Below are positions 22,807 to 31,760 of a stretch of 64,000 nucleotides of DNA, piece by piece. The stretch is from the NCBI RefSeq assembly GCF_036323495.1, contig NZ_AP028947.1:2418001-2482000 (forward strand), read 5' to 3'. Under the pieces are notes generated by a model, which saw only the letters and a list, made by a program, of their open reading frames with translations, was not told the DNA's origin and ran no database searches. This DNA comes from Limnobacter thiooxidans (GTDB taxonomy: Bacteria; Pseudomonadota; Gammaproteobacteria; Burkholderiales; Burkholderiaceae_B). A program made the position numbers and the translations under genes. Numbering within the stretch: position 1 is the first letter of the stretch; every line of letters begins with the position of its first letter.

Positions 22807-22820
22807 CAAACGATCGTTTG
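22807..22820. promoter_or_regulatory. 14-bp palindrome upstream of the hydrolase gene
   Basis: CAAACGATCGTTTG is a perfect palindrome of the kind bound by TetR-family dimers. A half-repeat AACGATC lies next to it. The regulator is not identified in this window. Confidence 0.5.
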
Positions 22821-22974
22821 TTTTTTGAAACAGGGCAAACCCTTGATTCCACTGCGTTTAATTTTTTGCGATGCAATAATATTTAATACCAGCGAAACGG
22901 AAGTCCCTGTTCCGATTGGGTAATTTTGAATTGTGGCATGCGGCGAAACCTCGGTTTGACCCCGCACAAGGGCC

Positions 22975-24366
22975 CTACTCCTGTTCTTCACCCAGCCAAC
23001 GGTACAGGGTGCGCCGGCCAATTCCCAGCAATGCGGCAGCACGGCGCTTGTTGCCATCCACTTCCTTCAGGATCAACTGCACGTAGCGCTTTTGCATTTC
23101 ATCCAGCGTGGGCCAAACAGCGCCTTCCAGCAGTGCGGTTTCGTGAACGGCCGGGTTTTGCCCTGTACTGGGCACCACCGCCTGCCCTGCATTCAGCTGC
23201 ACCCGCTCAGGCAAGTCTTTCAAGGCGATCTGTTCGCCAGCGCAAAACACCACGGCGCGTTCCACCACGTTTTGCAGTTCGCGCACATTGCCGGGGAAAC
23301 TGTAACGGCGCAGTGCTTTCAAGGCATCGGCAGTGAAGCCTTTCACTTGCTTTTGTTGTGCAGTGGATGACACCTTGAGAAATCGCAAGGCGAGCAGATC
23401 AATGTCGTCTTCGCGGTCACGCACAGGGGGAACATGAAGGGCAAAGGTTTCAAGCCGGTAGTACAGGTCTTCGCGAAAGCGCCCTTCTTCCACGGCCTTG
23501 CGCAGATCCTGGTGGGTTGCGGCCAGTATGCGCACGTTCACCTGTATTTCCTGGTCTTCGCCCACGGGGCGTATCCAGCCGTCTTGCAGGGCGCGCAACA
23601 GTTTGGCCTGCAGCATCAGCGGCATTTCGCCAATTTCATCCAGCAGCAAGGTGCCGCCATCGGCTTGCTGCAACAGCCCTTTGCGACCGGTTTTTGCGCC
23701 AGTGAATGAGCCACTGGCGTGGCCGAAAAATTCGCTTTCCAAAAGCTCAGCAGGAATGCCTGCGCAGTTGACCGCCAGAAAGGGTTTGCCAGCGCGCGGG
23801 CTTTCCGCGTGCACGGCGCGTGCGACCAGTTCCTTGCCGGTGCCGCTTTCACCGAGAATGAGCACTGGGCCTTGCGCCTTGGCCAGCATTTGAATTTGCA
23901 TGAACAGCTTTTTGACCGCAGGGCTTTTGCCATACAGCCCATGAAAACCGTGGTCGGTGTTCAACTGGCGAAACTGTTGCAGCTCGCTGCGAATGGCGCG
24001 GTTTGACAGCACACGCCGGGTGCTGAGCAAGAGATGTTCAAGGTCGAGTGGCTTGGTCAGAAAATCATCGGCCCCCGCCTGCAAGGCCTTGACCGCTTGC
24101 CGCACACTGCCAAACGCGGTGACAACAATGACAGCCGGTGGCTCGGGCGATGCCTGCGCAATTTTCAGCAGCTCCATGCCGTCGCCATCGGGCAGGCGAA
24201 GGTCAGTGACAATGAGGTCGGTGCGGTGTGTGGCCAGCCATTGCGCAGCATCTGCCAAGGCATGCATGGCGGTGACACGGTGTCCCTGCGCCTCCATTTC
24301 TTCAACAATCAATTCATTCAGTGCCGGGTCATCTTCCAGCAATAACACCTCAACGCCACCACGCAT
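22975..24366 (-). CDS. NtrC-family sigma-54-dependent response regulator
   Basis: About 463 residues: a receiver domain with phospho-acceptor Asp in VTDLRLPDGDGMELL, an AAA+ domain with Walker A GESGTGKE, the sigma-54 contact loop (GSFTGA rather than GAFTGA), Walker B GGTLLLDEIGEM, and a C-terminal Fis-type helix-turn-helix (NKRRAAALLGIGRRTLYRWL). The ATG at 24366 has AGGAAGG upstream. It is encoded just after its kinase, two bases from its stop. It probably activates the sigma-54 promoter of the divergent DUF4168 gene. Confidence 0.93.
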   Translation of the reverse strand: MRGGVEVLLLEDDPALNELIVEEMEAQGHRVTAMHALADAAQWLATHRTDLIVTDLRLPDGDGMELLKIAQASPEPPAVIVVTAFGSVRQAVKALQAGADDFLTKPLDLEHLLLSTRRVLSNRAIRSELQQFRQLNTDHGFHGLYGKSPAVKKLFMQIQMLAKAQGPVLILGESGTGKELVARAVHAESPRAGKPFLAVNCAGIPAELLESEFFGHASGSFTGAKTGRKGLLQQADGGTLLLDEIGEMPLMLQAKLLRALQDGWIRPVGEDQEIQVNVRILAATHQDLRKAVEEGRFREDLYYRLETFALHVPPVRDREDDIDLLALRFLKVSSTAQQKQVKGFTADALKALRRYSFPGNVRELQNVVERAVVFCAGEQIALKDLPERVQLNAGQAVVPSTGQNPAVHETALLEGAVWPTLDEMQKRYVQLILKEVDGNKRRAAALLGIGRRTLYRWLGEEQE

Positions 24367-24368
24367 GT

Positions 24369-25820
24369 TCAACCTTCCTGTTTTGCTGTCAAAGGAAATA
24401 CCAGTTCAATACGGGCGCCCTGCCCGGCCGGGTTGTCGGTGATTTGAATACGCCCGCCGTGTTCACGCACAATGCGTTGCACGATGGCCAAACCCAGCCC
24501 ACTGCCCTCGCCCGGTGTTTTGCTGGTTACGAAAGGCTGCAACACCCGTTCACGCTGATCCACCGGAATACCCGGCCCATCGTCTTGCACATAGATCAAT
24601 ACTTCCTGCCGCGACGCTTCTTCCCAGCCAATCGTTACTGTGCCTTCAGGGTTTGCTTGCCAGGCATTGCGCAGCAGGTTGGACAGTAACTGATCCATGC
24701 TGGAATGGTCGGTGTTGATGAACAGGGTTGGGCCTTGCTGGATTAAGGTTCGAGCTTCGTCCTGGTCCTGCTGTTTTACTGCAGTGCGAACCAGTGAATC
24801 CAGTGCAATGGGCTGGCGATAGTTCATTGAACTTCGCCCGTAGTCCAGCAATTGGCGAACAATGCGTGTCATGCGCTGCACCTGGTTTCGAATGTCTGTC
24901 AGTTGCCTTGCCTGATCGGGGCCATCAAGTTCACGCATCAAACGCTGGGCCCGCCCGTCGATCACGGTGAGGGGTGCGCCCAGTTCATGCGCGACACCCG
25001 CCGACAATTGCCCCAAGGCCGCCAGTGTTTCCGACTGCCGCAGTTTTTCTGCCATGGCCGCTTGGGCAAGGCGTTGTCGCGCGGCCAGTTGTTCAGCCGC
25101 CTGAATGGAATCGAGCATGCCGTTCAAGCCTGCAACCAGACTTTTGATTTCATGCGGCCCTGTGGCCTGCAAACGGTGGCTGATGTTGCCCGCTTCAATT
25201 TCCTGCATGCCGTTGAGCAATCGGTTGACCGGGGCCCCAATGGCACGCCGGTGGGTCCACGTCAGCACCAGGATAATCAACACCGCCACGCCCGCGAAAC
25301 CAGACCATGCAACAAGCCTGATCTTGGACAGTTCATCTTCGATGCCGCTTTTCAGGCGGGTAACCTGCAACAGGCCGCTGGGCCTGCCCGACAAATCAAA
25401 CAGGGGCAGAAAAAATGAGTACACACTGCGCCCACTGATGTTTTCATATTGCTCAAATTCACCGTGCAGGGTTTTTTCAATGGCGCGGTTGGCCTGGGCC
25501 TGCGAGGGTTCAACAGCACCCAGCGACACGAGAAAATTGCCGTTCGCATCGAACAGGTAAGCGCCATACACCTCGTTGATGTAGAACACCGATTCCACGC
25601 TGGTGTTCAACTGGTCAAAGTTCTTGGTTTCAAGTGCCGTGCTGACCGGCAGGCGAATGGCGCGCGCCACCTGTTTCAAATCATTCTGCAAGCGTTCTTC
25701 TGCCAAGGTGTTGATAAAACCCAAGCCCAGCATCAAGACCGTGCCCAATAAAACAAGCACGGGGAGGCCGACCTGAATCAACAACACCATGCGCAAATTG
25801 CCAAACAGTTTGTGGATCAT
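24369..25820 (-). CDS. Membrane sensor histidine kinase
   Basis: 483 residues from the ATG at 25820. Membrane segments at about residues 10-32 and 165-190 bracket a periplasmic sensor region. A HAMP-like stretch follows (RRAIGAPVNRLLNGMQEIEAGNISHRL). The H box is LSAGVAHELGAPLTVIDG, the N box LLSNLLRNAWQANP, the G1 box DDGPGIP and G2 GSGLGLAI, so autophosphorylation should occur. It pairs with the NtrC-type regulator downstream. The signal is unknown. It is divergent from the DUF4168 gene. Confidence 0.92.
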   Translation of the reverse strand: MIHKLFGNLRMVLLIQVGLPVLVLLGTVLMLGLGFINTLAEERLQNDLKQVARAIRLPVSTALETKNFDQLNTSVESVFYINEVYGAYLFDANGNFLVSLGAVEPSQAQANRAIEKTLHGEFEQYENISGRSVYSFFLPLFDLSGRPSGLLQVTRLKSGIEDELSKIRLVAWSGFAGVAVLIILVLTWTHRRAIGAPVNRLLNGMQEIEAGNISHRLQATGPHEIKSLVAGLNGMLDSIQAAEQLAARQRLAQAAMAEKLRQSETLAALGQLSAGVAHELGAPLTVIDGRAQRLMRELDGPDQARQLTDIRNQVQRMTRIVRQLLDYGRSSMNYRQPIALDSLVRTAVKQQDQDEARTLIQQGPTLFINTDHSSMDQLLSNLLRNAWQANPEGTVTIGWEEASRQEVLIYVQDDGPGIPVDQRERVLQPFVTSKTPGEGSGLGLAIVQRIVREHGGRIQITDNPAGQGARIELVFPLTAKQEG

Positions 25821-25851
25821 CTTGGAAGCAGACAGGCTGCATTTTGGATAC

Positions 25852-25870
25852 ATGTGCCATTGTGGCACAT
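25852..25870. promoter_or_regulatory. 19-bp palindrome, candidate enhancer for the NtrC-type regulator
   Basis: ATGTGCCATTGTGGCACAT has perfect 8-bp arms around a 3-bp spacer. It sits about 100 bp upstream of the sigma-54 promoter, where NtrC-type activators normally bind, and also close to the kinase gene start. Confidence 0.7.
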
Positions 25871-25969
25871 CAATCGGGAGTTTTGCGGCCCCACTCCGCT
25901 CTGCCCGGCGCCTGCGTAAATTGGTTTATTTTCATTACTATCAACAACTTGAAAATTTTTTCGATGCTC

Positions 25970-25986
25970 TGGCACGGTACTGGCAT
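25970..25986 (+). promoter_or_regulatory. Sigma-54 promoter of the DUF4168 gene
   Basis: TGGCACGGTACTGGCAT matches TGGCACGNNNNTTGCW with the GG and GC elements at the correct spacing and one mismatch (TGGC for TTGC). The DUF4168 start lies 37 bp downstream. Confidence 0.85.
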
Positions 25987-26022
25987 AGGTAAGGAGGCTA
26001 TTTTTCAAAAGGAGTATTTGAT

Positions 26023-26418
26023 ATGAGAAAACAAATCACCACCGTTTTGATTGCTGCATCCATGGGTTTTGGTGCCACTGCGTTTGCTCAACAGGCAGGC
26101 TCTGCTGTACCAGGACAAAATTCACCGGCGGCCAGCACCGCGCCAGCAGAATCCTCTGCTCAAAACTTCAGAAATTCGGACCTGGAAAAATTCGCCGGTG
26201 TCCAAAAGCCGCTGGACGATATTCGCTCGGAATATTCCCAGCGCGTGCAGTCCACACAGGAACCTGAAAAGGCTGCCCAGCTGCAACAGGAAGCTTCCGA
26301 GAAAATGATGGAAGTGGTGAAAGGTTCTGGCCTGGAAGTGGAAACTTACAACCAGATTGCGATGGCTGTGCAAAGCGACCCTCAATTGCAGGCGAAGGTG
26401 CAGTCCATGATGAATTAA
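26023..26418 (+). CDS. Exported DUF4168 protein
   Basis: This 131-residue protein has a Sec signal peptide (residues 1-22, ITTVLIAASMGFGATAFAQ) and a helical DUF4168 body: SDLEKFAGVQKPLDDIRSEYSQRV and MEVVKGSGLEVETYNQIAMAVQSDPQLQAKV. The middle is rich in Ala, Ser and Pro. AAAGGAG lies 7 bp before the ATG. A sigma-54 promoter and a terminator delimit it as a single-gene unit, probably controlled by the adjacent kinase/regulator pair. Family function is unknown; the protein is expected in the periplasm. Confidence 0.85.
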   Translation: MRKQITTVLIAASMGFGATAFAQQAGSAVPGQNSPAASTAPAESSAQNFRNSDLEKFAGVQKPLDDIRSEYSQRVQSTQEPEKAAQLQQEASEKMMEVVKGSGLEVETYNQIAMAVQSDPQLQAKVQSMMN

Positions 26419-26511
26419 TGCAGTGATTTAAGCATTAAGTTGTGAAGTAAGTGGTGCACCCGCTTGTGCACCAAGTCGAGTTGATCATTTTTCATTTTTT
26501 GCCCCACATGG

Positions 26512-26547
26512 CCCCGCACGGTGAAAACTGCGCGGGGTGTTTTTTTG
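26512..26547 (+). terminator. Rho-independent terminator after the DUF4168 gene
   Basis: Arms CCCCGCA and TGCGCGGGG with a short loop are followed by TGTTTTTTT. A second hairpin (GGTGCACCCGCTTGTGCACC) lies about 50 bp before it. Confidence 0.85.
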
Positions 26548-26581
26548 TGGTGCTTGAAACTTAAAATGAGTTCACTTGAAA

Positions 26582-28273
26582 TCAGGACTCGATTACCACA
26601 GGCTTTTTGAGGGCCACCCAGCCTTCGGCCTTGGGCAGGTAATTCGCTTCAATCACGTTGCGCTTGATTTTCATGGTGGGGGTCAGGAAGCCGTTTTCCA
26701 TGCTCCAGATGTCTTTCACCACGACAATGCAACTGAGCCTTTCATGCGCTTCCAGCTGGCCGTTCACATGGGCCAGCAATTCAGTCATTTCGCTTTCAAC
26801 ATGGCTTGCCTCGCCCGGGTTTTGTTCAAGCTTTTTGTGCTCTTCAAGTGGCAGCATTACCAATGCAAAAGGCTGGGAAAACGAGGGGCCAGTGACACAC
26901 ACGGCTTCGATCAGTTCATGGCCGTTCAAACGGTTTTCAATGGGCACAGGTGCTATGTATTTGCCCTTGCTGGTCTTGAACAGTTCCTTGACGCGGCCAG
27001 TGATTTTCAAGCGCCCTTGTGCGTCAATTTCGCCCATGTCACCGGTCTTGAGAAATCCGTCTTCGGTGTAGCTTTCTGCGGTCAGCTCGGGGTTTTTGTA
27101 ATAGCCCATCATGTTGCACGGGCTTTTCACCAGCACTTCACCCACTTCGGAAATCTTGCATTCAACACCGGGATAAGTATTGCCCACGTAACCCACGCGC
27201 ACCTTGCCGGGCAGGCTGCAGTGAGAATAGGCGAAGTTCTCGCTCATGGCATAGCCTTCAAGCAAGTCCAGCCCCAGGTTGCGATACCAGGACATCAAGG
27301 CAGGTGCCAGCGGCGCTGAACCACTCAAGGCCATGCGCACTTCGGCCAAGCCCAGCTTTTTTAGCAGGAATTTCTTGAACAAGCCCGACAACACCGGAAT
27401 GCGGAAAATGATGTGTTGAACACCGAGCGGAATTTTTCCGCAAATGCCGTTGTAGAACTTGGTCCACAAGCGCGGCACAGAGAAAAACAGGGTTGGGCGC
27501 GCGCGTTGCAAGTCTTGAATAAAACTGTCGAGCCCGAACGAGAAATACACGTGGAAGCCATAAAACAGCGAACCGGTTTCCAGAATGGCGCGCTCGGCCG
27601 CGTGGGCCAATGGCAGGTAGGAAATCATTCGATCGGTGCTGTTGAACGACATCACCTGCGAGGTACCGCGCAAGGCGCTGATCATGGCGTTGAAAGAAAT
27701 CATCACACCTTTGGGTTTGCCGGTGCTACCCGATGTGTACAGCATGGTGGCCATTTCATCTTTGTTGCGCTTGACAGGCTTGGTGGTTGGCGCAGTGGCT
27801 GCAACAATGGCATCCCATTGTTTGGCGTGTTTCAACTGCGGGGCCAATGGCAAGGTGATGGTGGGCATGTCCAGTGGAATACCTTTTTCCACGACGCGCC
27901 ACAGCTCGTCCATCTTGCCGATGAAAATCATTTTGGCGTCGCTGTTGTCCAGTACATATTCCGCAGTTTCTGCGTTCAGTGTGGGATACAGGGGGATGGA
28001 CACATGCCCTGCGCGCCAAATGGCCAGGTCGGCCATGATCCAGTGCGCACTGTTCTTACCCAGGATGCCGATGTGGGTTTTTTCAGGCAGGTTGAGTGAT
28101 TGCAGGTAGGCAGCCATGCGGTTGACCTGGTCAGCCACCTGGGCCCAGGTGTAGTCCACGGTTTTTTCCGCTGAAAATGGCTGTGTGAAATACACCTTGT
28201 TGGGTTGCACGCTGGCCCAGTGGTCCAGGCAATCCAGCAGGGTTTCAAATTTCTCGTACTGCGCTGCACTCAT
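26582..28273 (-). CDS. Long-chain acyl-CoA synthetase (AMP-binding enzyme)
   Basis: 563 residues of the ANL superfamily, activating a fatty acid to acyl-CoA with ATP. The P-loop YTSGSTGKPKGV is near residue 190, the A5-like motif EGYAMSE near 350, and the A7 motif TGDMGEID near 415, followed by GRVKELFKTSKGKYIAPVPIE. It belongs with the long-chain, FadD/FACL-like group that tolerates an insertion before the C-terminal domain. It is the last gene of the run of acyl-CoA genes on the minus strand and should supply acyl-CoA to them. Confidence 0.9.
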   Translation of the reverse strand: MSAAQYEKFETLLDCLDHWASVQPNKVYFTQPFSAEKTVDYTWAQVADQVNRMAAYLQSLNLPEKTHIGILGKNSAHWIMADLAIWRAGHVSIPLYPTLNAETAEYVLDNSDAKMIFIGKMDELWRVVEKGIPLDMPTITLPLAPQLKHAKQWDAIVAATAPTTKPVKRNKDEMATMLYTSGSTGKPKGVMISFNAMISALRGTSQVMSFNSTDRMISYLPLAHAAERAILETGSLFYGFHVYFSFGLDSFIQDLQRARPTLFFSVPRLWTKFYNGICGKIPLGVQHIIFRIPVLSGLFKKFLLKKLGLAEVRMALSGSAPLAPALMSWYRNLGLDLLEGYAMSENFAYSHCSLPGKVRVGYVGNTYPGVECKISEVGEVLVKSPCNMMGYYKNPELTAESYTEDGFLKTGDMGEIDAQGRLKITGRVKELFKTSKGKYIAPVPIENRLNGHELIEAVCVTGPSFSQPFALVMLPLEEHKKLEQNPGEASHVESEMTELLAHVNGQLEAHERLSCIVVVKDIWSMENGFLTPTMKIKRNVIEANYLPKAEGWVALKKPVVIES

Positions 28274-28304
28274 GTTCTTGTCTCCCGTCTATTGTTTTGT
28301 TTTT

Positions 28305-29618
28305 TTAATGCTGCGTGTTTTCAAGCAGTATGGCAGCACCCAAACCACCACCGGCACAACTTGATACAACAGCATACCGTTTCTTTTCATGCTGTAATCT
28401 TCGCGCGGCCGTAGTCAACAGGCGAATGCCTGTAGCTGCAAACGGATTTCCCAGGGACAGCGAGCCACCCCAGGAATTCAACTTGTCGATTGGCAACTCA
28501 CCCGGCGTTTTGCCACCATGGTATTCGGCGGCAAATTCAGGGCGTTCCATGCACGCGATGTTTACCAGCACTTGGGCTGCAAAAGCTTCGTGAAGTTCCC
28601 ACACATCGATGTCGTTCATGGTCAAGCCATTGCGGGCCAGCAGTTTCGGTATCGACACCGCAGGGCCCAGCAGCATTTCCTGCTCCAGGCTGTTCACCCC
28701 AGACAGTTGGTAATCCACCACCTCGGCCAGAGGCGTCAAGCCCAGGCGCGTGGCCGCTTGCAGGCTGGTGACCATCAAGGCGGCAGACCCATCGGTAAAA
28801 CGGGATGAACCGGCAGCCGTGATCACGCCGCTTTTGCTGAAAATGGAGCGCATGCCAGCCAGTTGCTCCATGTTGCTGTTTTTGCGCGGTGTGTTGTCGT
28901 GTTTGACGGTTGTGGAAGAACCTGGCACCTGCACAGGCACGATGGTATCTGCAAACAAACCCTGTTCAATGGCTTGAATGGCCAGTTGGTGACTGCGCAC
29001 TGTGAAGGCATCACAAGCCTCGCGGCTGACATTGAATTTTTCCACCATTTGCTCGGCGCACACGCCCATTGTTTTGCGGGTGGTGAAATCGGTGCCGGTG
29101 GGCATTTCCGGTTTCAGGTCAGCTGGTCGAAGGCTGGCCAGATTTTTCAGAATGTTTTTGGCCGAACTGTCTTGCCGAACCTTCATGGCTGCACGCCGAA
29201 TTTTTTGCGAATAGCGGATGGGAATGTCGGAAAAACTTTCCACACCGGCGGCAATGCCCACTTCAATTCGACCCAGTGCAATCATGTCGCACAGGTTGGC
29301 AAAACCCACGCTGGCTGACAAACCCGCCATGGAGGTGGTGTAAGCCGGAATGTGTGAAGGCAGGCCTGCACTGAGCATGCTTTCGCGGGCCACATTGGAT
29401 GTTTCAATTTCATGCAGCACGGTGCCCATGGTGACCAGGTCGATGCTGCCTTTGTCGATTCCGGTTTTTTCCACCAACCCTGCGATGGCCTTGCCGCCCA
29501 GTTCGTAGGTCATCAACTGCGAATAGGCACCGCCGGAATCCAGAAATGGGGTGCGCACACCATCCACAATCACTGCTTTATTAATAGACTGCATGCTGGA
29601 CTTCATTTCTGATTTCAT
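28305..29618 (-). CDS. Thiolase-family protein (FadI-like) lacking two catalytic residues
   Basis: The 437-residue protein aligns with FadI and mitochondrial trifunctional-protein thiolases (VDGVRTPF, HEAFAAQ, GGSLSLGNPFAATG, CAGGGLGAA). Where they have the nucleophilic Cys (RACATSFQ in FadI) it has SMAGLSASV, so Cys is replaced by Gly. The GHP His is Asn (GNP). The second Cys near the C-terminus is kept. A normal thiolytic cycle is therefore unlikely. It overlaps the next gene start by 4 bp (ATGA), so the two are translated together. The role is open: a decarboxylase-like, CoA-binding or structural part is possible. Confidence 0.85.
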   Translation of the reverse strand: MKSEMKSSMQSINKAVIVDGVRTPFLDSGGAYSQLMTYELGGKAIAGLVEKTGIDKGSIDLVTMGTVLHEIETSNVARESMLSAGLPSHIPAYTTSMAGLSASVGFANLCDMIALGRIEVGIAAGVESFSDIPIRYSQKIRRAAMKVRQDSSAKNILKNLASLRPADLKPEMPTGTDFTTRKTMGVCAEQMVEKFNVSREACDAFTVRSHQLAIQAIEQGLFADTIVPVQVPGSSTTVKHDNTPRKNSNMEQLAGMRSIFSKSGVITAAGSSRFTDGSAALMVTSLQAATRLGLTPLAEVVDYQLSGVNSLEQEMLLGPAVSIPKLLARNGLTMNDIDVWELHEAFAAQVLVNIACMERPEFAAEYHGGKTPGELPIDKLNSWGGSLSLGNPFAATGIRLLTTAARRLQHEKKRYAVVSSCAGGGLGAAILLENTQH

Positions 29619-30496
29619 TTGAAGCGGCCCACCATGTGCAAGGTGCCATCGGCAGCGGCCACCCGCAACTGGGTGTAGCCTTCCGAATCTTTTTTGGCAC
29701 TAACCTGTACCTGCATGCCCGAGTTGGGCAAGGGCAACGGCTTGATCCAGCGCACATCAATGTCTGCAATGCTGAACGACGCATTGTGAAGTACTTCCCA
29801 GGTGCGGGCCAACTGCCCAAAGCCATGCAAAATGCAGCTTTTGAAGCGGGTGCGTTTGCCCACGGCTTTCAGGGTGTGAATGGGGTTGAAGTCGCCCGTC
29901 AGCATGGCGAAGGCAAGGCCGTCTTCTTCTTCCGCATGCCACTGGCCCACGGTATTGAATTCAAATTCATCGCGCTTGACGGGTTTGCTTTTTGAAGCCG
30001 GCTTTCCACGGGGTACTGTGGAATAGCTGTCGATGACCACCGCCAGTTCGCCTTTCGGGTTGCTGGCCTGCACACGGGTGTGAATGCGCACCTTGTCGCC
30101 ATCGTCGCTGACTTCCATCAAGCTGCCGTGCAGGGCGATGGCATCATCACGCTGCAAGGGTTGGTGAATCTGCATGCGCAAACCCTGGTTCAGCAGCGAC
30201 AACAAATTGTAGGGTGCCAGGCTACCCAGCTTCGCCAACATCGGCATGGCCCAGTGGCTGCAAAAATGGGGTGGCAAGGCCTTGGCATAGCGTTGCGCAG
30301 GGGCACCCGCCCAAGCGGCGTATTGGTCCACCAGTTCATTATTCAGGGCGCCAATGCGGGCATCCAGGTGAACCGGCAGTTCCGGCAAATGGCCGGGGCG
30401 GGTCAACGGTGTTGCATTGCGAATGGCCGCCCAACCCATGGAACGGATGTTGGGCCAATGCAAGGCCAGGTACTTCAATGGATAGTCTGCAAGCAT
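29615..30496 (-). CDS. MaoC-like / hotdog acyl dehydratase
   Basis: 293 residues. The C-terminal part holds the hydratase 2 motif GDFNPIHTLKAVGKRTRF followed by LHGFGQLARTWE, the Asp/His pair typical of R-specific enoyl-CoA hydratases. The N-terminal half is a second, weaker hotdog-like region. The ATG at 30496 has GGAGAAC upstream; the ORF to 30541 is less likely. It overlaps the thiolase-like gene by 4 bp. It probably hydrates enoyl-CoA or reduces the flux of it in the same pathway. Confidence 0.8.
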   Translation of the reverse strand: MLADYPLKYLALHWPNIRSMGWAAIRNATPLTRPGHLPELPVHLDARIGALNNELVDQYAAWAGAPAQRYAKALPPHFCSHWAMPMLAKLGSLAPYNLLSLLNQGLRMQIHQPLQRDDAIALHGSLMEVSDDGDKVRIHTRVQASNPKGELAVVIDSYSTVPRGKPASKSKPVKRDEFEFNTVGQWHAEEEDGLAFAMLTGDFNPIHTLKAVGKRTRFKSCILHGFGQLARTWEVLHNASFSIADIDVRWIKPLPLPNSGMQVQVSAKKDSEGYTQLRVAAADGTLHMVGRFK

Positions 30497-30545
30497 GTGT
30501 GTTCTCCGTTGGCTATTGAGTTGGCTATTGAGTCTGCTCAATAGT

Positions 30546-30606
30546 CCAAAATCTATAGGTCCAATATCTATAAGTCGAATTTCTACAGGTGGAATTTTTA
30601 CAGGCC
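30546..30606. repeat. Four imperfect 15-bp tandem repeats
   Basis: Units read CCAAAATCTATAGGT, CCAATATCTATAAGT, CGAATTTCTACAGGT and GGAATTTTTACAGGC. They fill the gap between the acyl-CoA dehydrogenase and MaoC genes, with the last unit reaching the stop codon. Next to them is a duplicated TTGGCTATTGAG at about 30509-30532. Confidence 0.7.
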
Positions 30607-31740
30607 CAATTGCTTGCCAATGATTTCATTCATGATTTCATAGGTTCCGCCACCAATGGAGGCGATGCGGTTGTCGCGGTACAAACGCTCCACCAGGCTT
30701 TCGCGCATGAAGCCCATGCCGCCGAAAATCTGCACCGCTTCGTAAGTGATGAAGTCGGATGTCTTGGTGGCAAAGTTCTTGGCCATCGACACTTCCTTCA
30801 AGGCAGGCTTGCCAGCCTGCATGCGCGCGGCCACGCGGTAGGTGAATTCACGGCTGGCTTCCAGTTGGGTGGCCATGTCGGCCAGCTTGTGGCGAATTAC
30901 CTGGTGCTTGCTCAAGGGCTTGCCAAAGGTGCTGCGGTTTTTTGCATAAGCCAGTGCTTCATTCAAGGCCAGTTCAGACAGGGTGTTGGCATAGCAGGCC
31001 AAGCCCAGGCGTTCGGCTTCGAAGTTGGTCATGATCATCATGAAGCCACCGTTCTCGATCCCGATCAGGTTTTGCTTGGGCACCACCACGTTGTCAAAAA
31101 ACAGTTCGGCCGTGTCGCTGCACCACCAGCCCATTTTCTTCAAGGGTTGGCCAGTTGTGAAACCGGGCATGCCTTTTTCCATCAACAGCATGCTGATGCC
31201 GCCATAACCTTCGCCACCTGTGCGCACGGCCACGGTGTAATAGTCGGCCCGAATGCCGGACGTGATGTAGGTTTTGGAACCCGACACCTTGTAGTGGTCG
31301 CCACAATCCACGGCGCGGGTTTTCAAATTCGCAACGTCTGACCCACCACCTGGCTCGGTCACAGCAAGTGCGATGATTTTTTCACCTTGCAACACGGGTG
31401 GCACAATGCGTTCTTTCATCTCGGGGCTGGCCCACTTCGCAATGGGTGGCAAGGCAATGCCATGCGACATCAGGCTGGAAAAAAAGCCGCCAGAACCGGC
31501 GCGTAACAATTCTTCTGTGGCCACCAGGCTCATGAAATAGTCGCCCTCGGAATTGCCACCGTAGGCCTCCGGGTAACCAATACCCAGAATTCCAGCCTCC
31601 CCGGCCAGTTTGTACACTTCACGCGGAAATGTGCCCGCCTCTTCCCATTCATTGATGTGGGGTTGAATGTGACGCTCCACAAACCTGCGAATGTTGCGGC
31701 GTGCTTCGTCGTGTGTCTCGTTGAAGTAGGTGGTGTACAT
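30598..31740 (-). CDS. Acyl-CoA dehydrogenase
   Basis: 380 residues with the standard ACAD layout: an N-terminal helical domain (RRNIRRFVERHI), the FAD/substrate motifs ALAVTEPGGGSDVANLKT and YKVSGSKTYITSG, and a C-terminal helical domain with FGKPLSKHQVIRHKLADM and QIFGGMGFM. The catalytic Glu is expected in GGGTYEIM near residue 368. It catalyses the first dehydrogenation of beta-oxidation. It precedes the MaoC, thiolase-like and ligase genes in the same direction, so the four genes probably form one operon. Confidence 0.92.
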   Translation of the reverse strand: MYTTYFNETHDEARRNIRRFVERHIQPHINEWEEAGTFPREVYKLAGEAGILGIGYPEAYGGNSEGDYFMSLVATEELLRAGSGGFFSSLMSHGIALPPIAKWASPEMKERIVPPVLQGEKIIALAVTEPGGGSDVANLKTRAVDCGDHYKVSGSKTYITSGIRADYYTVAVRTGGEGYGGISMLLMEKGMPGFTTGQPLKKMGWWCSDTAELFFDNVVVPKQNLIGIENGGFMMIMTNFEAERLGLACYANTLSELALNEALAYAKNRSTFGKPLSKHQVIRHKLADMATQLEASREFTYRVAARMQAGKPALKEVSMAKNFATKTSDFITYEAVQIFGGMGFMRESLVERLYRDNRIASIGGGTYEIMNEIIGKQLGL

Positions 31741-31760
31741 GTGGACTCGTGGTTGAAAAA

